64,000 nucleotides of DNA. It comes from Hyphomicrobiaceae bacterium UBA7697. Its GTDB lineage: Bacteria > Pseudomonadota > Alphaproteobacteria > Rhizobiales > Methyloligellaceae. The position numbers and the translations under genes are program-made. Under the pieces are notes generated by a model that saw only the letters and a program-made list of their open reading frames with translations, had not been told where the DNA came from and made no database searches. The DNA lies in NCBI GenBank assembly GCA_002482645.1, contig DLGJ01000007.1:62001-126000 (forward strand), in the 5' to 3' direction. Of this stretch, positions 35,211-43,491 are shown in pieces. Within the stretch, counting starts at the first letter, position 1, and each line of letters starts with the position of its first letter.

Positions 35211-35241
35211 AAACCCGGCTGGGTCTCCCAGCCGGGTTTTT
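35211..35241 (+). terminator. Rho-independent terminator of the small lipoprotein gene
   Basis: A 12-bp perfect stem, AACCCGGCTGGG with CCCAGCCGGGTT, and a 3-base TCT loop, ending in TTTTT. It starts 51 bases after the lipoprotein stop. Confidence 0.92.
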
Positions 35242-35394
35242 CGTTGCGTACGAACACCGAACCCGGACGCACCGCCGGGCCCCCTTTCCCCTTTTGGCCA
35301 GCCAGTACCGACGCAGCCGCCCCCAATGCGGGAGCGGCTGCGCAGTCGAAGCCGATGCGGTCCCAACGTGGACCGGCGGGAAGGGCTTAGGGGT

Positions 35395-35610
35395 CTACTT
35401 GCACTTGGTCATGCCGTGCATGGCCATCTTGGCGTCCGCCTCGGTCTTGTACTCGCCCATCATCGCGAACTTCGCGGTGTCGGTCGGCGCCGTCTGCGTC
35501 ATGGTGCACTTGCCTGCCGCCTTGTCGAAGACGATGTAGAACGGGCCCATCGCCAAAGCGGGAGTGGCGACGGCGGCGATCGTGGCCGCAACGATCAGGG
35601 TTTTCTTCAT
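35395..35610 (-). CDS. Small exported protein
   Basis: 71 residues with a clear signal peptide (MKKTLIVAATIAAVATPALA) and a mature part of about 50 residues containing FYIVFDKAAGKCTMTQTAPT and GEYKTEADAKMAMHGMTKC. The two cysteines may pair. Similar small secreted proteins occur in Hyphomicrobiales without known function. The upstream extension of the frame has no signal-peptide logic and is excluded. Confidence 0.75.
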   Translation of the reverse strand: MKKTLIVAATIAAVATPALAMGPFYIVFDKAAGKCTMTQTAPTDTAKFAMMGEYKTEADAKMAMHGMTKCK

Positions 35611-35805
35611 GGGGGTATCTCCTCGTTTCTTCGCCGAGACAGAACTGCCTCGCGCGCAAAAACAGAACACCGGTGGCCGCTCACTTGAAAGTCAACTTCG
35701 CGACAGTGGCTGGAGCGGCATTTTCAAATAGACGTGAGAACGAACGTGATCGATTCGCCGGCGGGCCGGGAGACCGTGCGGCCTCGAAGCCGCGACGCTT
35801 CGGTC

Positions 35806-36120
35806 CTACTCGGCCGGCGAACTCGCAATGCGGCGCCGAAGGCGCATATAGACCGTCCGTTTGAGGAAATAATAGGCGGGGCGCCCCATGATCGCGACCG
35901 CGACGAACTTCGAAAGAAAAGGCGTCGCGCCGAGAAAGCCCGAAAGACCGGCCTTGAAGCCTGGGTCCAGATCCATCGCCATCACGACCGGAATCATCGG
36001 CCAGGCCAAATACGCCCCGACGAGAACGACCGCGCCGAGCGTAAACCGCCATCCGACTTGCTCGGCGCTGTACTCTGGTTCCGTGGCAGCGATGACCGTC
36101 TCCTTCGCTGGGGTCTTCAG
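35806..36120 (-). CDS. Small membrane protein lacking a standard start codon
   Basis: About 104 residues. The frame reads coherent membrane-protein sequence: KTPAKETVIAATEPEYSAEQ, then VGWRFTLGAVVLVGAYLAWP (hydrophobic helix), MDLDPGFKAGLSGFLGATPF, and a basic end RTVYMRLRRRIASSPAE. Between the upstream in-frame stop (36169-36171) and the body there is no ATG, GTG or early TTG; the only candidate is CTG at 36118-36120, exactly where an initiating Met would be expected. A TTG at 36009 would cut the helix. So this is a CTG start, a recent loss of ATG, or a frameshift. No family assigned. Confidence 0.5.
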   Translation of the reverse strand: MKTPAKETVIAATEPEYSAEQVGWRFTLGAVVLVGAYLAWPMIPVVMAMDLDPGFKAGLSGFLGATPFLSKFVAVAIMGRPAYYFLKRTVYMRLRRRIASSPAE

Positions 36121-36322
36121 CGGGCTGACAAAGCTCGGCGGGAAAGCGTCCGAAGAAAGCGCCCCAGATTAGCGTCCGAGGAAAGCGCACCGAGTCCGTT
36201 GGAACGGCGCGCACCCCTCACCCGACTTTAGCGCCCGGTTCCCACCCGTAAAACACCCATTCGCACGTGCAATAGTCCGACAATGCGGCAATTTCGGGCA
36301 AGGTCCAGGACCGGCCTCCGCC

Positions 36323-36730
36323 TCAGCCGACCTCATGAGTGGCGACGAGCCACGCCGGATCGAACCACCGGTCCGCCTCGCCATCGTAAGGAAGCCGGTT
36401 GATATCCCAGTGACGGATATAGGGTGCGTATACGTCCCACACGGACGGTCCGCCTCCCACATACACGACGCGGTCCGGGAACCAGCCAAAGACCTCCTCA
36501 GGATGATGGATCGAACGAATCTCGACGATCGTCCGGTCCTCATAGGCATATTTCGGAAAGGCCGAGATCGTCTTGGGCCCCGCGATGACGACGTGACCGC
36601 GAGTCACATCGAAGAACCGGGCGACATCGGCGACATATTCGCGGCCCTTATTGCCCTCCCAAGGCAATTCACCATTCAGTCCGAGCTGCCCCTTTTGCCC
36701 GATGGCGATGATCGCACGTATGTCTGCCAC
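36323..36730 (-). CDS. Dihydrofolate reductase-family protein
   Basis: 135 residues, shorter than typical DHFR (~160). N-terminal IRAIIAIGQKGQLGLNGELPWEG has the conserved Ala, GxxG and PW of the active site. HVVIAGPKTISAFPKYAYED corresponds to the MGRKTxESxP nucleotide-binding segment, and DRVVYVGGGPSVWDVYAPYI to the GG motif. Probably a DHFR or a related pteridine reductase that is C-terminally compact. GTG start with GGAGGAA upstream. It is the second DHFR-fold gene of the window, in addition to the RibD-C type at 495-1049. Confidence 0.82.
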   Translation of the reverse strand: MADIRAIIAIGQKGQLGLNGELPWEGNKGREYVADVARFFDVTRGHVVIAGPKTISAFPKYAYEDRTIVEIRSIHHPEEVFGWFPDRVVYVGGGPSVWDVYAPYIRHWDINRLPYDGEADRWFDPAWLVATHEVG

Positions 36731-36794
36731 AAAGTTCCTCCATCTGAACCGGCCTTCCTTTTATCGGCCGCCCGCCCATTGGCAAGGATTGCTG

Positions 36795-36830
36795 CAAGGG
36801 CGGTGCGCCATACAAGGGCAGTGCGCCATG
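36795..36830. repeat. 18-nt tandem duplication
   Basis: CAAGGGCGGTGCGCCATA (36795-36812) followed directly by CAAGGGCAGTGCGCCATG (36813-36830), two mismatches. It lies between the divergent DHFR-family and EamA genes, in their promoter region. Confidence 0.75.
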
Positions 36831-36882
36831 GAAGAATAGACCCTCGCGCAAGATCGCGTTTTCAGACACCACGCCACCTAAG

Positions 36883-37854
36883 ATGGCGCTCAACGGCAGA
36901 TTGTCCATGGCACCCCGCCTCGCCTCGAACCCCTATCAGAGCCAAGCATTCAAGGCGATCGGCCTCATGGTCCTCTCCACGATTTGCATGGCCATGCTGG
37001 ACACGACCGCCAAGTATCTGACCGACATCGAGAAACTCCCTGTCGCCCAGGTCGTCTGGATGCGCTTTGTCGGACATGTCGTCTTCAGCGCCGTCGTCCT
37101 CTGGCCCTTTGCGCTGAGCCCGTCGTTGCGGTTGCAAAAGCCTTTGATCCAGATCGTCCGCTCGTGCCTGATGATCCTGACGACGGTGCTGAACTTCATA
37201 GCCCTGAAATATCTGCAGCTCGACGAGAACATCGCGATCTTCTTCCTGATGCCGCTTCTGGTCGCGGCGCTCTCCGGCCCCCTGCTCGGCGAGTGGGTGG
37301 GATGGCATCGCGCCCTGGCCATTGCCGCGGGCTTCGTCGGGGTCCTGATCGTGATGCACCCCGGTCTCGGCGAAGTGCACTGGGCCATGCTGCTGACGCT
37401 CGGGGCGACGCTCGGCTTTTCGTTGTTCAATATCGCCACGCGCTATCTCGCCGCCTACGATTCGCCATCGGTCACGCAGACCTACACGCCGCTGGTGGGT
37501 CTCCTGGTGATGCTGCCCTGGGGGCTGATGCATTGGCAGGCGCCGGACTCCTGGCTCGCATGGCTACTGCTCGCCTCGCTCGGGTTTTGGGGGGGCCTCG
37601 GCCACTGGATCATCATCCTCGCGCACCGGCTGGCGCCCGCGGGCGTTCTGGCGCCCTACGTCTATCTCGGTCTCATCTGGATGTCGGTCTCGGGCTTTCT
37701 GATCTTCGGTCATGTCCCGACGATATGGACGCTCGCCGGTGCCGTCGTCGTGATCCTGGCCGGCCTCTATCTTCTGGCGCGGGAACGGATCGCCGACGGC
37801 CGGCGGCGGACGAGAAAGACGGCGGCGGGATCCGAATTCGACCCCACGCAATAG
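36883..37854 (+). CDS. EamA/DMT family transporter
   Basis: 323 residues with ten hydrophobic helices in two EamA repeats. Repeat one runs from AIGLMVLSTICMAMLDTTAK to AIAAGFVGVLIVMHPG; repeat two runs to GAVVVILAGLYLLARERIAD. It is an inner-membrane drug/metabolite transporter of unknown substrate. Two starts are possible, ATG 36883 and ATG 36907; neither has a good ribosome-binding site. It ends convergently three bases from tgt. Confidence 0.9.
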   Translation: MALNGRLSMAPRLASNPYQSQAFKAIGLMVLSTICMAMLDTTAKYLTDIEKLPVAQVVWMRFVGHVVFSAVVLWPFALSPSLRLQKPLIQIVRSCLMILTTVLNFIALKYLQLDENIAIFFLMPLLVAALSGPLLGEWVGWHRALAIAAGFVGVLIVMHPGLGEVHWAMLLTLGATLGFSLFNIATRYLAAYDSPSVTQTYTPLVGLLVMLPWGLMHWQAPDSWLAWLLLASLGFWGGLGHWIIILAHRLAPAGVLAPYVYLGLIWMSVSGFLIFGHVPTIWTLAGAVVVILAGLYLLARERIADGRRRTRKTAAGSEFDPTQ

Positions 37855-37857
37855 CGC

Positions 37858-38988
37858 CTAGCCGCCGCCCTGGCCGGCGGCGTAGCGGCGCTGCATGTCT
37901 TCGGCGAACGCGCCATAGCGGCCCTCGGCGATCGCGGCACGGGCACGGGCCATCAGTTCCTGGTAGAACTGCACATTGGCGTATGTCACGAGCATCGCGC
38001 CGAGGATTTCGCCGGACTTCACCAGGTGATGGAGATAGGCGCGCGAATATCGCGCGGCCGGACAGGCGCTTTCCGGATCGAGCGGTCTCAGGTCCTCCGC
38101 ATATTGCGCGTTGCGCAGATTGACCCGCCCGCCCCAGGTGAAGGCCTGACCGTGGCGCCCCGATCTTGTCGGCATCACGCAGTCGAACATGTCGATGCCG
38201 CGCGCCACCGCACCCACGATGTCGAGCGGCGTGCCCACGCCCATCAAATAGCGGGGCCGGTCCTCCGGCAAAAAGGCCGTCGTGACATCGACCATGTCGA
38301 ACATGGCCTCCTGCCCTTCGCCGACCGCAAGCCCCCCCACCGCGTAGCCGGGAAAGTCCATGCGGACGAGCGTTCGCGCCGAGTCCTCGCGCATGTCCGG
38401 GTAGACGCTGCCTTGGACGATGCCGAACAACGCTTGCCCGGGGGCACTCATTTGCCGAAAGGCGGCCTTGGATCGCTCGGCCCAACGCATCGAAAGATCG
38501 AGCGAGACGCGCGCTTCCTCGCGCGTGCACGGGAACGGCGTGCATTCGTCGAACGCCATTTGGATGTCGGCGCCGAGAAGGCACTGGACCTCGATTGCGC
38601 GCTCCGGCGTCAAATGAATCGGCGTTCCGTCCAAATGGGAGCGGAAGGTCACGCCGTCCTCGCCGATCTTGCGCAGCTTCGCGAGCGACATGACCTGATA
38701 GCCGCCGCTATCGGTGAGGATCGGCTTGTCCCAATGCATGAAGCCGTGCAGGCCGCCGAGCTTGCCGATCCGCTCCGCACCCGGACGCAACATCAAATGA
38801 TAGGTGTTGCCGAGGATGATATCGGCGCCCGCGGCCGCCACGTCTTCGGCGAACATGGCCTTCACCGTGGCGCGCGTTCCGACCGGCATGAAGGCCGGGG
38901 TGCGTATCTCGCCGCGCGGCGTTTCAATGAGACCGAGGCGCGCGGCACCGTCCCGCGCCTTCAGCGCGAACGTAAACGCTGCGGTCAC
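37858..38988 (-). CDS. tgt: Queuine tRNA-ribosyltransferase Tgt
   Basis: 376 residues. FMPVGTRATVKAMFAEDVAA, NTYHLMLRPG and LTDSGGYQVMSL (with the Asp acid/base catalyst) open the TIM barrel, and GIDMFDCVMPTRSGRHGQAF contains the nucleophilic Asp of the DCVMPTR motif. AYLHHLVKSGEILGAMLVTY is also conserved, although the zinc-site cysteines expected in CxC-x2-C are not all evident in the terminal segment (only DPESACPAARYSRAYLHH is seen). It exchanges guanine for preQ1/queuine base at the tRNA wobble position. GTG start overlaps the queA TGA (GTGA), so translation is coupled. Confidence 0.95.
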   Translation of the reverse strand: MTAAFTFALKARDGAARLGLIETPRGEIRTPAFMPVGTRATVKAMFAEDVAAAGADIILGNTYHLMLRPGAERIGKLGGLHGFMHWDKPILTDSGGYQVMSLAKLRKIGEDGVTFRSHLDGTPIHLTPERAIEVQCLLGADIQMAFDECTPFPCTREEARVSLDLSMRWAERSKAAFRQMSAPGQALFGIVQGSVYPDMREDSARTLVRMDFPGYAVGGLAVGEGQEAMFDMVDVTTAFLPEDRPRYLMGVGTPLDIVGAVARGIDMFDCVMPTRSGRHGQAFTWGGRVNLRNAQYAEDLRPLDPESACPAARYSRAYLHHLVKSGEILGAMLVTYANVQFYQELMARARAAIAEGRYGAFAEDMQRRYAAGQGGG

Positions 38989-40070
38989 GCCTGGTCCTCG
39001 AGGCTCAGCAAACACGCATCGCCGTAGGAATAGAAGCGGTAGCCCTCGGAGATGGCATGCCCATAGGCCGTCTTCATCGTCTCGAGCCCGCTAAAGGCGC
39101 TCACGAGCATGAACAGCGTGGAGCGCGGCAGGTGGAAATTCGTCAACAGCCGGTCGACGAAGCGAAAGCGATAGCCGGGCGTGATGAAGATCTTCGTCTC
39201 GCCGTGGAACGGCTTCAACGTGCCGAACTCGTCCGAGGCGCTTTCCAACAGCCTGAGAGTTGTCGTCCCGACAGCGACGACCTTGTTGCCTCGCGCCTTG
39301 ATGGCATTCAGCGCGAACGCCGTCTCCGTGTTGACCTCGCCTTGCTCGGCATACATCCGATGATCGTCGGTGTCCTCCGCACGCACGGGCAGAAACGTCC
39401 CCGGCCCCACATGCAGCGTCACGAAATGCGCGACAATGCCCAGCTCTTCGAGAGTCTTGATGAGCCTTTCGGTGAAATGGAGCCCGGCAGTCGGCGCGGC
39501 GACGGCCCCTTCCTGCCTTGCGAACGTCGTCTGATAGTCGCTGCGATCCTGATCGTCCGGCGCGCGGTGGGACGCGATGTAAGGCGGCAGCGGCATCGCT
39601 CCCAGAGCTTCGATGGCATCGTGCAGCGCCTGGCGGCAGAGATCGAAGGCCAGGGTAACAATACCGTCCTCGCCCTTCGACTCGACCGTCGCATCGAGCG
39701 TGCCGAGGGTGCAGACATTGCCGCCCGCGCCGAACTGGATGCGGTCTCCAGGCTCAAGCCGCTTGCCCGGCTTGGCCAAGGCCTGCCAGCGATGATCGTC
39801 CAGCTTCTCGATGAGCGTCGCGGCGATGTGCGCGACCGCATCGCCCCGGGCACGCACGCCCGTCAAGGCCGCCGGGATAACCCGCGTGTCGTTGAAGACG
39901 AGCGCGTCGCCGGGTTCGAGCAACAAGGGCAAGTCGGCCAAGACCTTGTTGGCGAGCATGTCCCGCTCGCCGGGCCTGACCACCAGCAAACGGGCGGCGT
40001 CGCGCGGATGCACGGGACGCAGCGCGATCAGGCCGTCTGGAAGATCGAAGTCGAATAGGTCTGTTCGCAA
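38985..40070 (-). CDS. queA: S-adenosylmethionine:tRNA ribosyltransferase-isomerase QueA
   Basis: 361 residues. RTDLFDFDLPDGLIALRPV is the standard N terminus; VFNDTRVIPAALTGVRARGD, APTAGLHFTERLIKTLEELG, HVGPGTFLPVRAEDTDDHRM and NFHLPRSTLFMLVSAFSGLE are the conserved blocks. It turns preQ1 in tRNA into epoxyqueuosine, the step after Tgt. The start is TTG at 40070; the open frame continues 61 codons upstream with no family match, and the in-frame GTA there cannot start. Confidence 0.96.
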   Translation of the reverse strand: MRTDLFDFDLPDGLIALRPVHPRDAARLLVVRPGERDMLANKVLADLPLLLEPGDALVFNDTRVIPAALTGVRARGDAVAHIAATLIEKLDDHRWQALAKPGKRLEPGDRIQFGAGGNVCTLGTLDATVESKGEDGIVTLAFDLCRQALHDAIEALGAMPLPPYIASHRAPDDQDRSDYQTTFARQEGAVAAPTAGLHFTERLIKTLEELGIVAHFVTLHVGPGTFLPVRAEDTDDHRMYAEQGEVNTETAFALNAIKARGNKVVAVGTTTLRLLESASDEFGTLKPFHGETKIFITPGYRFRFVDRLLTNFHLPRSTLFMLVSAFSGLETMKTAYGHAISEGYRFYSYGDACLLSLEDQA

Positions 40071-40086
40071 AGATACCCCGTCGGGG

Positions 40087-40542
40087 CTAAAGCATTCGAA
40101 CCATGAGCGCGCCGACAAAGACAAGTAGCACACCCGATACGCGCCCGGCACTGAGTTCCCGCTGTGCCAGATCGAAAAGGCCGTAGCGGTCCAGAAAAAG
40201 CGCGGCAATGAGCTGCCCGGCAATTCCGAGCGCCATGACCGCGGCGATGCCAATTCTCGGCGCCAGCATCAGACTGACCACCACGTAGATGACGCCCATA
40301 AGTCCCCCGCCGAGGAGCATGTAGAGCGGCATGGACGGGATCGCGGCGAGATTCGTGCTGCCGCGCGCGAAGAGCAGCACGAACACGGCGAGGAAGGCCG
40401 TCCCGACGCAGAACGACCACAACGCCGCCGAGAGAGGATGTCCAAGGCGCGCCGCGACCTCGGCATTGATAGGAGCCTGCGCCGCGATCATGCCGCCGGC
40501 AACCAAAGCCACCACCGTCAGTAGGATCGCTGCCGCGGACAT
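40087..40542 (-). CDS. YdcZ-type (DUF606) DMT membrane protein
   Basis: 151 residues with five membrane helices, one half of a DMT transporter: ILLTVVALVAGGMIAAQAPI, NAEVAARLGHPLSAALWSFC, GTAFLAVFVLLF, LGGGLMGVIYVVVSLMLAPR and GVLLVFVGALMVRML. YdcZ proteins likely work as homodimers; substrate unknown. It lies between queA and the cyclophilin gene with 16 and 38 base gaps, so it belongs to the same operon. Confidence 0.88.
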   Translation of the reverse strand: MSAAAILLTVVALVAGGMIAAQAPINAEVAARLGHPLSAALWSFCVGTAFLAVFVLLFARGSTNLAAIPSMPLYMLLGGGLMGVIYVVVSLMLAPRIGIAAVMALGIAGQLIAALFLDRYGLFDLAQRELSAGRVSGVLLVFVGALMVRML

Positions 40543-40580
40543 TGGTGCGTTCTCCTTGGACTTACCGCCTCTCCCCGCGA

Positions 40581-41048
40581 TCATTCGGCGGCGTCGGCGG
40601 CGATCTTCGCCGAGACGATCTTGTCGGGATTTGCGGGCGGCTCGCCGCGATTGATCTGATCGACAGTCTCCATGCCGTCCAACACACGGCCCCAGACGGT
40701 GTATTGGCGGTCAAGGAAGGTGGCGTCGTCAAAGCAAATGAAGAACTGGCTGTCCGCGGAATCGGGCGACTGCGCGCGTGCCATCGACACGGCGCCGCGC
40801 GTATGCGGTTCGGTGTTGAACTCCGCCGCGAGCTTCCTGCCCGATCCGCCCGCGCCCGTACCCGTGGGATCGCCGGTCTGCGCCATGAAGCCTTCGATCA
40901 CCCGGTGAAACGGCACGCCATCGTAGAAGCCCTGCCGGGCAAGCTCCTTGATACGCGCGACGTGATTGGGGGCGAGGTCGGGACGCATTTCCACGACGAT
41001 ATTGCCTTTGGTGGTTTCGAGAATGAGAGTGTCTTCGGGATTGGCCAA
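40581..41048 (-). CDS. ppiB: Cytoplasmic cyclophilin-type peptidyl-prolyl isomerase
   Basis: 155 residues, no signal peptide. GVPFHRVIEGFMAQTGDPTG carries the catalytic Phe-His-Arg and Gln; RGAVSMARAQSPDSADSQFF and YTVWGRVLDGMETVDQI are the other cyclophilin blocks. Catalyses cis-trans isomerisation of prolyl bonds. Start is TTG at 41048 with a strong AAGGAG ribosome-binding site eight bases upstream. Paired with an exported paralogue just upstream, as in other Hyphomicrobiales. Confidence 0.95.
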   Translation of the reverse strand: MANPEDTLILETTKGNIVVEMRPDLAPNHVARIKELARQGFYDGVPFHRVIEGFMAQTGDPTGTGAGGSGRKLAAEFNTEPHTRGAVSMARAQSPDSADSQFFICFDDATFLDRQYTVWGRVLDGMETVDQINRGEPPANPDKIVSAKIAADAAE

Positions 41049-41096
41049 GGTATGGGCTCCTTATGCTTGCGTTTCGTATTGCACGTGAGGAGACGG

Positions 41097-41741
41097 TTAC
41101 TCGATCGTCGCCTTCTTGATGTAGTCGAGTTTGGGGAACTGCGTGACCAGGTATGCGTTCCCTTGCGCCTTGATCAGCGCCTGTTTGGGACCGTCGCCGC
41201 GCGGGGCTCCTTCGCCATAGCCCTTGTATAGCGAATCGACCACATCCATGCCCGAGATCACTTTGCCGAAGGGCGCGAAACCCTGGCCGTTCAGCATAGA
41301 GTTGTTGTTGAAATTGATGAAGACCTGGGTCGTCCGCGTGTTGGGACCGGCGGTCGCGAACGTGACCGTGCCGCGGGCGTTCGACTCGCGCACCGGATCG
41401 TCCTTGATGTTGGCATCGGACCAGGCGGCGGACACATCCGGGTTTCCGCTGATCCCGAACTGAACCATGAAGCCGTCGATCACGCGGAAGAAGCGCGCAT
41501 CGTTGTAGAAACCGGCCTTGACCAAATTGTAGAAGCGATCGGCGCCGTTCGGCGCCCAGTCACGATTCACCTGGATGACGAACGTTCCCTTCGAGGTCTC
41601 GAACCGTGCCTTGTACGTATCGGGCGCGCGCGCGTTGAGCGACGACGGGTCGCCGAGATTCTGGGCCGACGCGGGCGCGAACGCGGTCATGCCGGCTAAG
41701 AGCAAGGATGCGGCGAAAAGGACGGCGGTCCTGATTGTCAT
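41097..41741 (-). CDS. ppiA: Periplasmic cyclophilin-type peptidyl-prolyl isomerase
   Basis: 214 residues with signal peptide (AVLFAASLLLAGMTAFAPAS, cleavage near SAQ). The cyclophilin core has ARFFRVIDGFMVQFGISGNP, RGTVTFATAGPNTRTTQVFI and FAPFGKVISGMDVVDSLYKG. The first motif keeps F-R but has FRVIDGFMVQFG where FHR is usual, so the catalytic Arg is present while His is replaced by Phe. It should fold periplasmic or outer-membrane proteins. The gene name is by position and export; the isomerase family itself is certain. Confidence 0.9.
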   Translation of the reverse strand: MTIRTAVLFAASLLLAGMTAFAPASAQNLGDPSSLNARAPDTYKARFETSKGTFVIQVNRDWAPNGADRFYNLVKAGFYNDARFFRVIDGFMVQFGISGNPDVSAAWSDANIKDDPVRESNARGTVTFATAGPNTRTTQVFINFNNNSMLNGQGFAPFGKVISGMDVVDSLYKGYGEGAPRGDGPKQALIKAQGNAYLVTQFPKLDYIKKATIE

Positions 41742-41770
41742 GGGGTTCCTCGTTTGTTGTGCACGAAAGA

Positions 41771-42265
41771 CTAAGGGGCGAGTTTGCGCTTCAGCGCGAT
41801 GTTGACGGAGTCCGGAACGAAGTTCGAGACGTCGCCGCCCATGGCCGCAATCTGACGGACGAGGCTGGCGGCGACATGGCGCGTTCCGGGCGAGGCGGCG
41901 AGGAAGACGGTCTCGATATCGGGCGACAGCGCCGCGTTCATGCCGGCCATCTGCATCTCATAGTCGAAATCGCCCGCGTCGCGCAGCCCGCGAAAGACGA
42001 CCGCCGCGCCCGCGTCTCGTGCCGCATCGACCGTGAGGCCGTCATAGGTCACCACGCCAAGCTCTAGGCCGAACTCCGTGGCGACCGGTTCGAGTGCCTG
42101 TTGCGCGAGCACGACGCGCTCCTCCGGCGTGAAGAACGGCCCCTTGCTGTGATGCGTTCCAATGGCGATGACGAGACGGTCCACGAGATGCGCCGCGCGG
42201 CGCACGATATCGACATGCCCCAACGTGACGGGATCGAAACTTCCCGGATAAAGACCGACGCGCAT
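41771..42265 (-). CDS. coaD: Phosphopantetheine adenylyltransferase CoaD
   Basis: 164 residues. RVGLYPGSFDPVTLGHVDIV has the nucleotidylyltransferase HxGH-type motif (TLGH), VVFRGLRDAGDFDYEMQMAG and HVAASLVRQIAAMGGDVSNF are the conserved CoaD blocks. It makes dephospho-CoA from 4'-phosphopantetheine and ATP, the penultimate step of CoA synthesis. AGGAG precedes the ATG. First gene of the coaD-ppiA-ppiB-ydcZ-queA-tgt run. Confidence 0.97.
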   Translation of the reverse strand: MRVGLYPGSFDPVTLGHVDIVRRAAHLVDRLVIAIGTHHSKGPFFTPEERVVLAQQALEPVATEFGLELGVVTYDGLTVDAARDAGAAVVFRGLRDAGDFDYEMQMAGMNAALSPDIETVFLAASPGTRHVAASLVRQIAAMGGDVSNFVPDSVNIALKRKLAP

Positions 42266-42389
42266 GCCGCTCACGCTCCTGTTGTCCCGCCGGCAATCCG
42301 CACCCACGGCGGGACGGACGCGAAGGCAACCTCGCGGCCCCTTCTAGCCGCGCGGGGGCACGGTCGGCAAGAGCGCCGGGCCAACTTGA

Positions 42390-42425
42390 CCACACTTGCC
42401 GGCCACACTTGACGGCCACACTTGG
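42390..42425. repeat. 13-nt tandem repeat, about three copies
   Basis: CCACACTTGCCGG (42390-42402), CCACACTTGACGG (42403-42415) and CCACACTTGG (42416-42425), with a partial earlier copy containing CCAACTTGA at 42381. Situated between coaD and the ompW terminator. Confidence 0.8.
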
Positions 42426-42440
42426 AACGCGAACCCGCAT

Positions 42441-42471
42441 AGAAAATGGGCCCGGCGGATGACCGGGCCCA
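42441..42471 (-). terminator. Rho-independent terminator of ompW
   Basis: TGGGCCCGG (42447-42455) pairs with CCGGGCCCA (42463-42471); on the minus strand TTTTCT follows. It lies 26 bases after the ompW stop. Confidence 0.85.
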
Positions 42472-42496
42472 AACAGGTTGGCGGAGCTCGAAACGG

Positions 42497-43219
42497 CTAT
42501 TTCAGGTCGTCATACGCGGTCGTGGGTCCGTGACCGCCCAACAGATCGCTGAGATTGAAGCGATAGCCGAAGCCGGCGGACACAATCAGCGGATCGAGAT
42601 CCACATCGGCCCGGACCGGCGTTCCGTTCCATTTGGCCGACGTATCGAGCCAGGTCTTCTTCACGTCGGCATTCAGGTACCAGCCATTGCCGACGGAGAT
42701 GTCCAGGCCCGCCTGAAGCGTGAAGCCAAGACCGTCGTCGATGTTGAGTGACGCCGCGCCCAGATTGTTCTGGCCCGTCCCCTCGTCGAAGAAGGCAATG
42801 TATTGGAGGCCCGCGCCGACATAGGGTTTGAACGTGCCGTTGGGATTGAAGTGATATTGCGCGGTCAGGGCCGGCGGGAAAATCCAGGTATCGCCAAGCT
42901 CGCCCAGGCCGGCGATGCTGCCCGCGGCGTCGATCGTGTGCTTCGAGAAGCAGCAGAACAGCTCGACCGCGATATTGTCCGTGAAGAAATATGTCAGGGT
43001 CATCGCCGGGATGACTTCATCGCTCGCCTCGGCGTCGGCGCCTGGGATGCGGGAGCCACCGGCGAACACGGTCGCGCTGGAATCCGGCAGAACGCCCGTC
43101 ACCAGGCCGCGGATCATGAAGTTGCCGTGCTCGTCGCCGGCCAATGCGGGTTTCGCCACGCCGGCAAGCGACACGGCCAGGGCAAAAGCGGCCGCAAAGG
43201 CGGTCAAAGTCGTTTTCAT
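42497..43219 (-). CDS. ompW: OmpW family outer membrane protein
   Basis: 240 residues. A signal peptide ends at ALA (~27); the mature part is an eight-strand barrel with NFMIRGLVTGVLPD, MTLTYFFTDNIAVELFCCFS, YHFNPNGTFKPYVGAGLQYI, LGFTLQAGLDISVGNGWYLN and IVSAGFGYRF, the typical OmpW sequence. OmpW forms a narrow hydrophobic channel and in enterobacteria is activated by FNR. Two FNR-type boxes lie upstream. The C terminus continues 18 residues beyond GYRF, ending in Lys instead of an aromatic residue, which is atypical for BAM recognition. Ends at a strong terminator. Confidence 0.9.
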   Translation of the reverse strand: MKTTLTAFAAAFALAVSLAGVAKPALAGDEHGNFMIRGLVTGVLPDSSATVFAGGSRIPGADAEASDEVIPAMTLTYFFTDNIAVELFCCFSKHTIDAAGSIAGLGELGDTWIFPPALTAQYHFNPNGTFKPYVGAGLQYIAFFDEGTGQNNLGAASLNIDDGLGFTLQAGLDISVGNGWYLNADVKKTWLDTSAKWNGTPVRADVDLDPLIVSAGFGYRFNLSDLLGGHGPTTAYDDLK

Positions 43220-43389
43220 TAGCGTCCCCCAGTCATTCCGGAGGCTTTTGGACCCCGGCTTTTTTCATAGTCCTATTTTCCTCCGACGGTTCTCTCGCAC
43301 GCACCAGCCCGGATCGCGCCCAAAGGCTGACCGAAGTCAGAATTTGTCATCTCCCGAGATGGGTGTTGCGCGGGCGACACAGTTTTTTC

Positions 43390-43403
43390 TTGATTCAGAT
43401 CAA
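43390..43403. promoter_or_regulatory. FNR/FixK box 1 (perfect)
   Basis: TTGAT-TCAG-ATCAA is an exact match to the FNR/FixK/Anr consensus TTGAT-N4-ATCAA. It lies 171 bases before ompW and 89-131 bases before the two possible starts of the Crp/FNR gene, in their shared intergenic region. Confidence 0.85.
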
Positions 43404-43454
43404 ACGCTTGGGGTTTCTCCCCGTCCCGCCCTCCTCATTTGGAACGAGCCTCTG

Positions 43455-43468
43455 TTGATCGGCGTCAA
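43455..43468. promoter_or_regulatory. FNR/FixK box 2 (near-perfect)
   Basis: TTGAT-CGGC-GTCAA differs from the FNR consensus at one half-site base. It ends 24 bases before the upstream ATG of the Crp/FNR gene, so it could mediate autorepression or, if the later ATG is used, activation. Confidence 0.7.
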
Positions 43469-43491
43469 AGTACGACTCATCCGGTTTTGAG

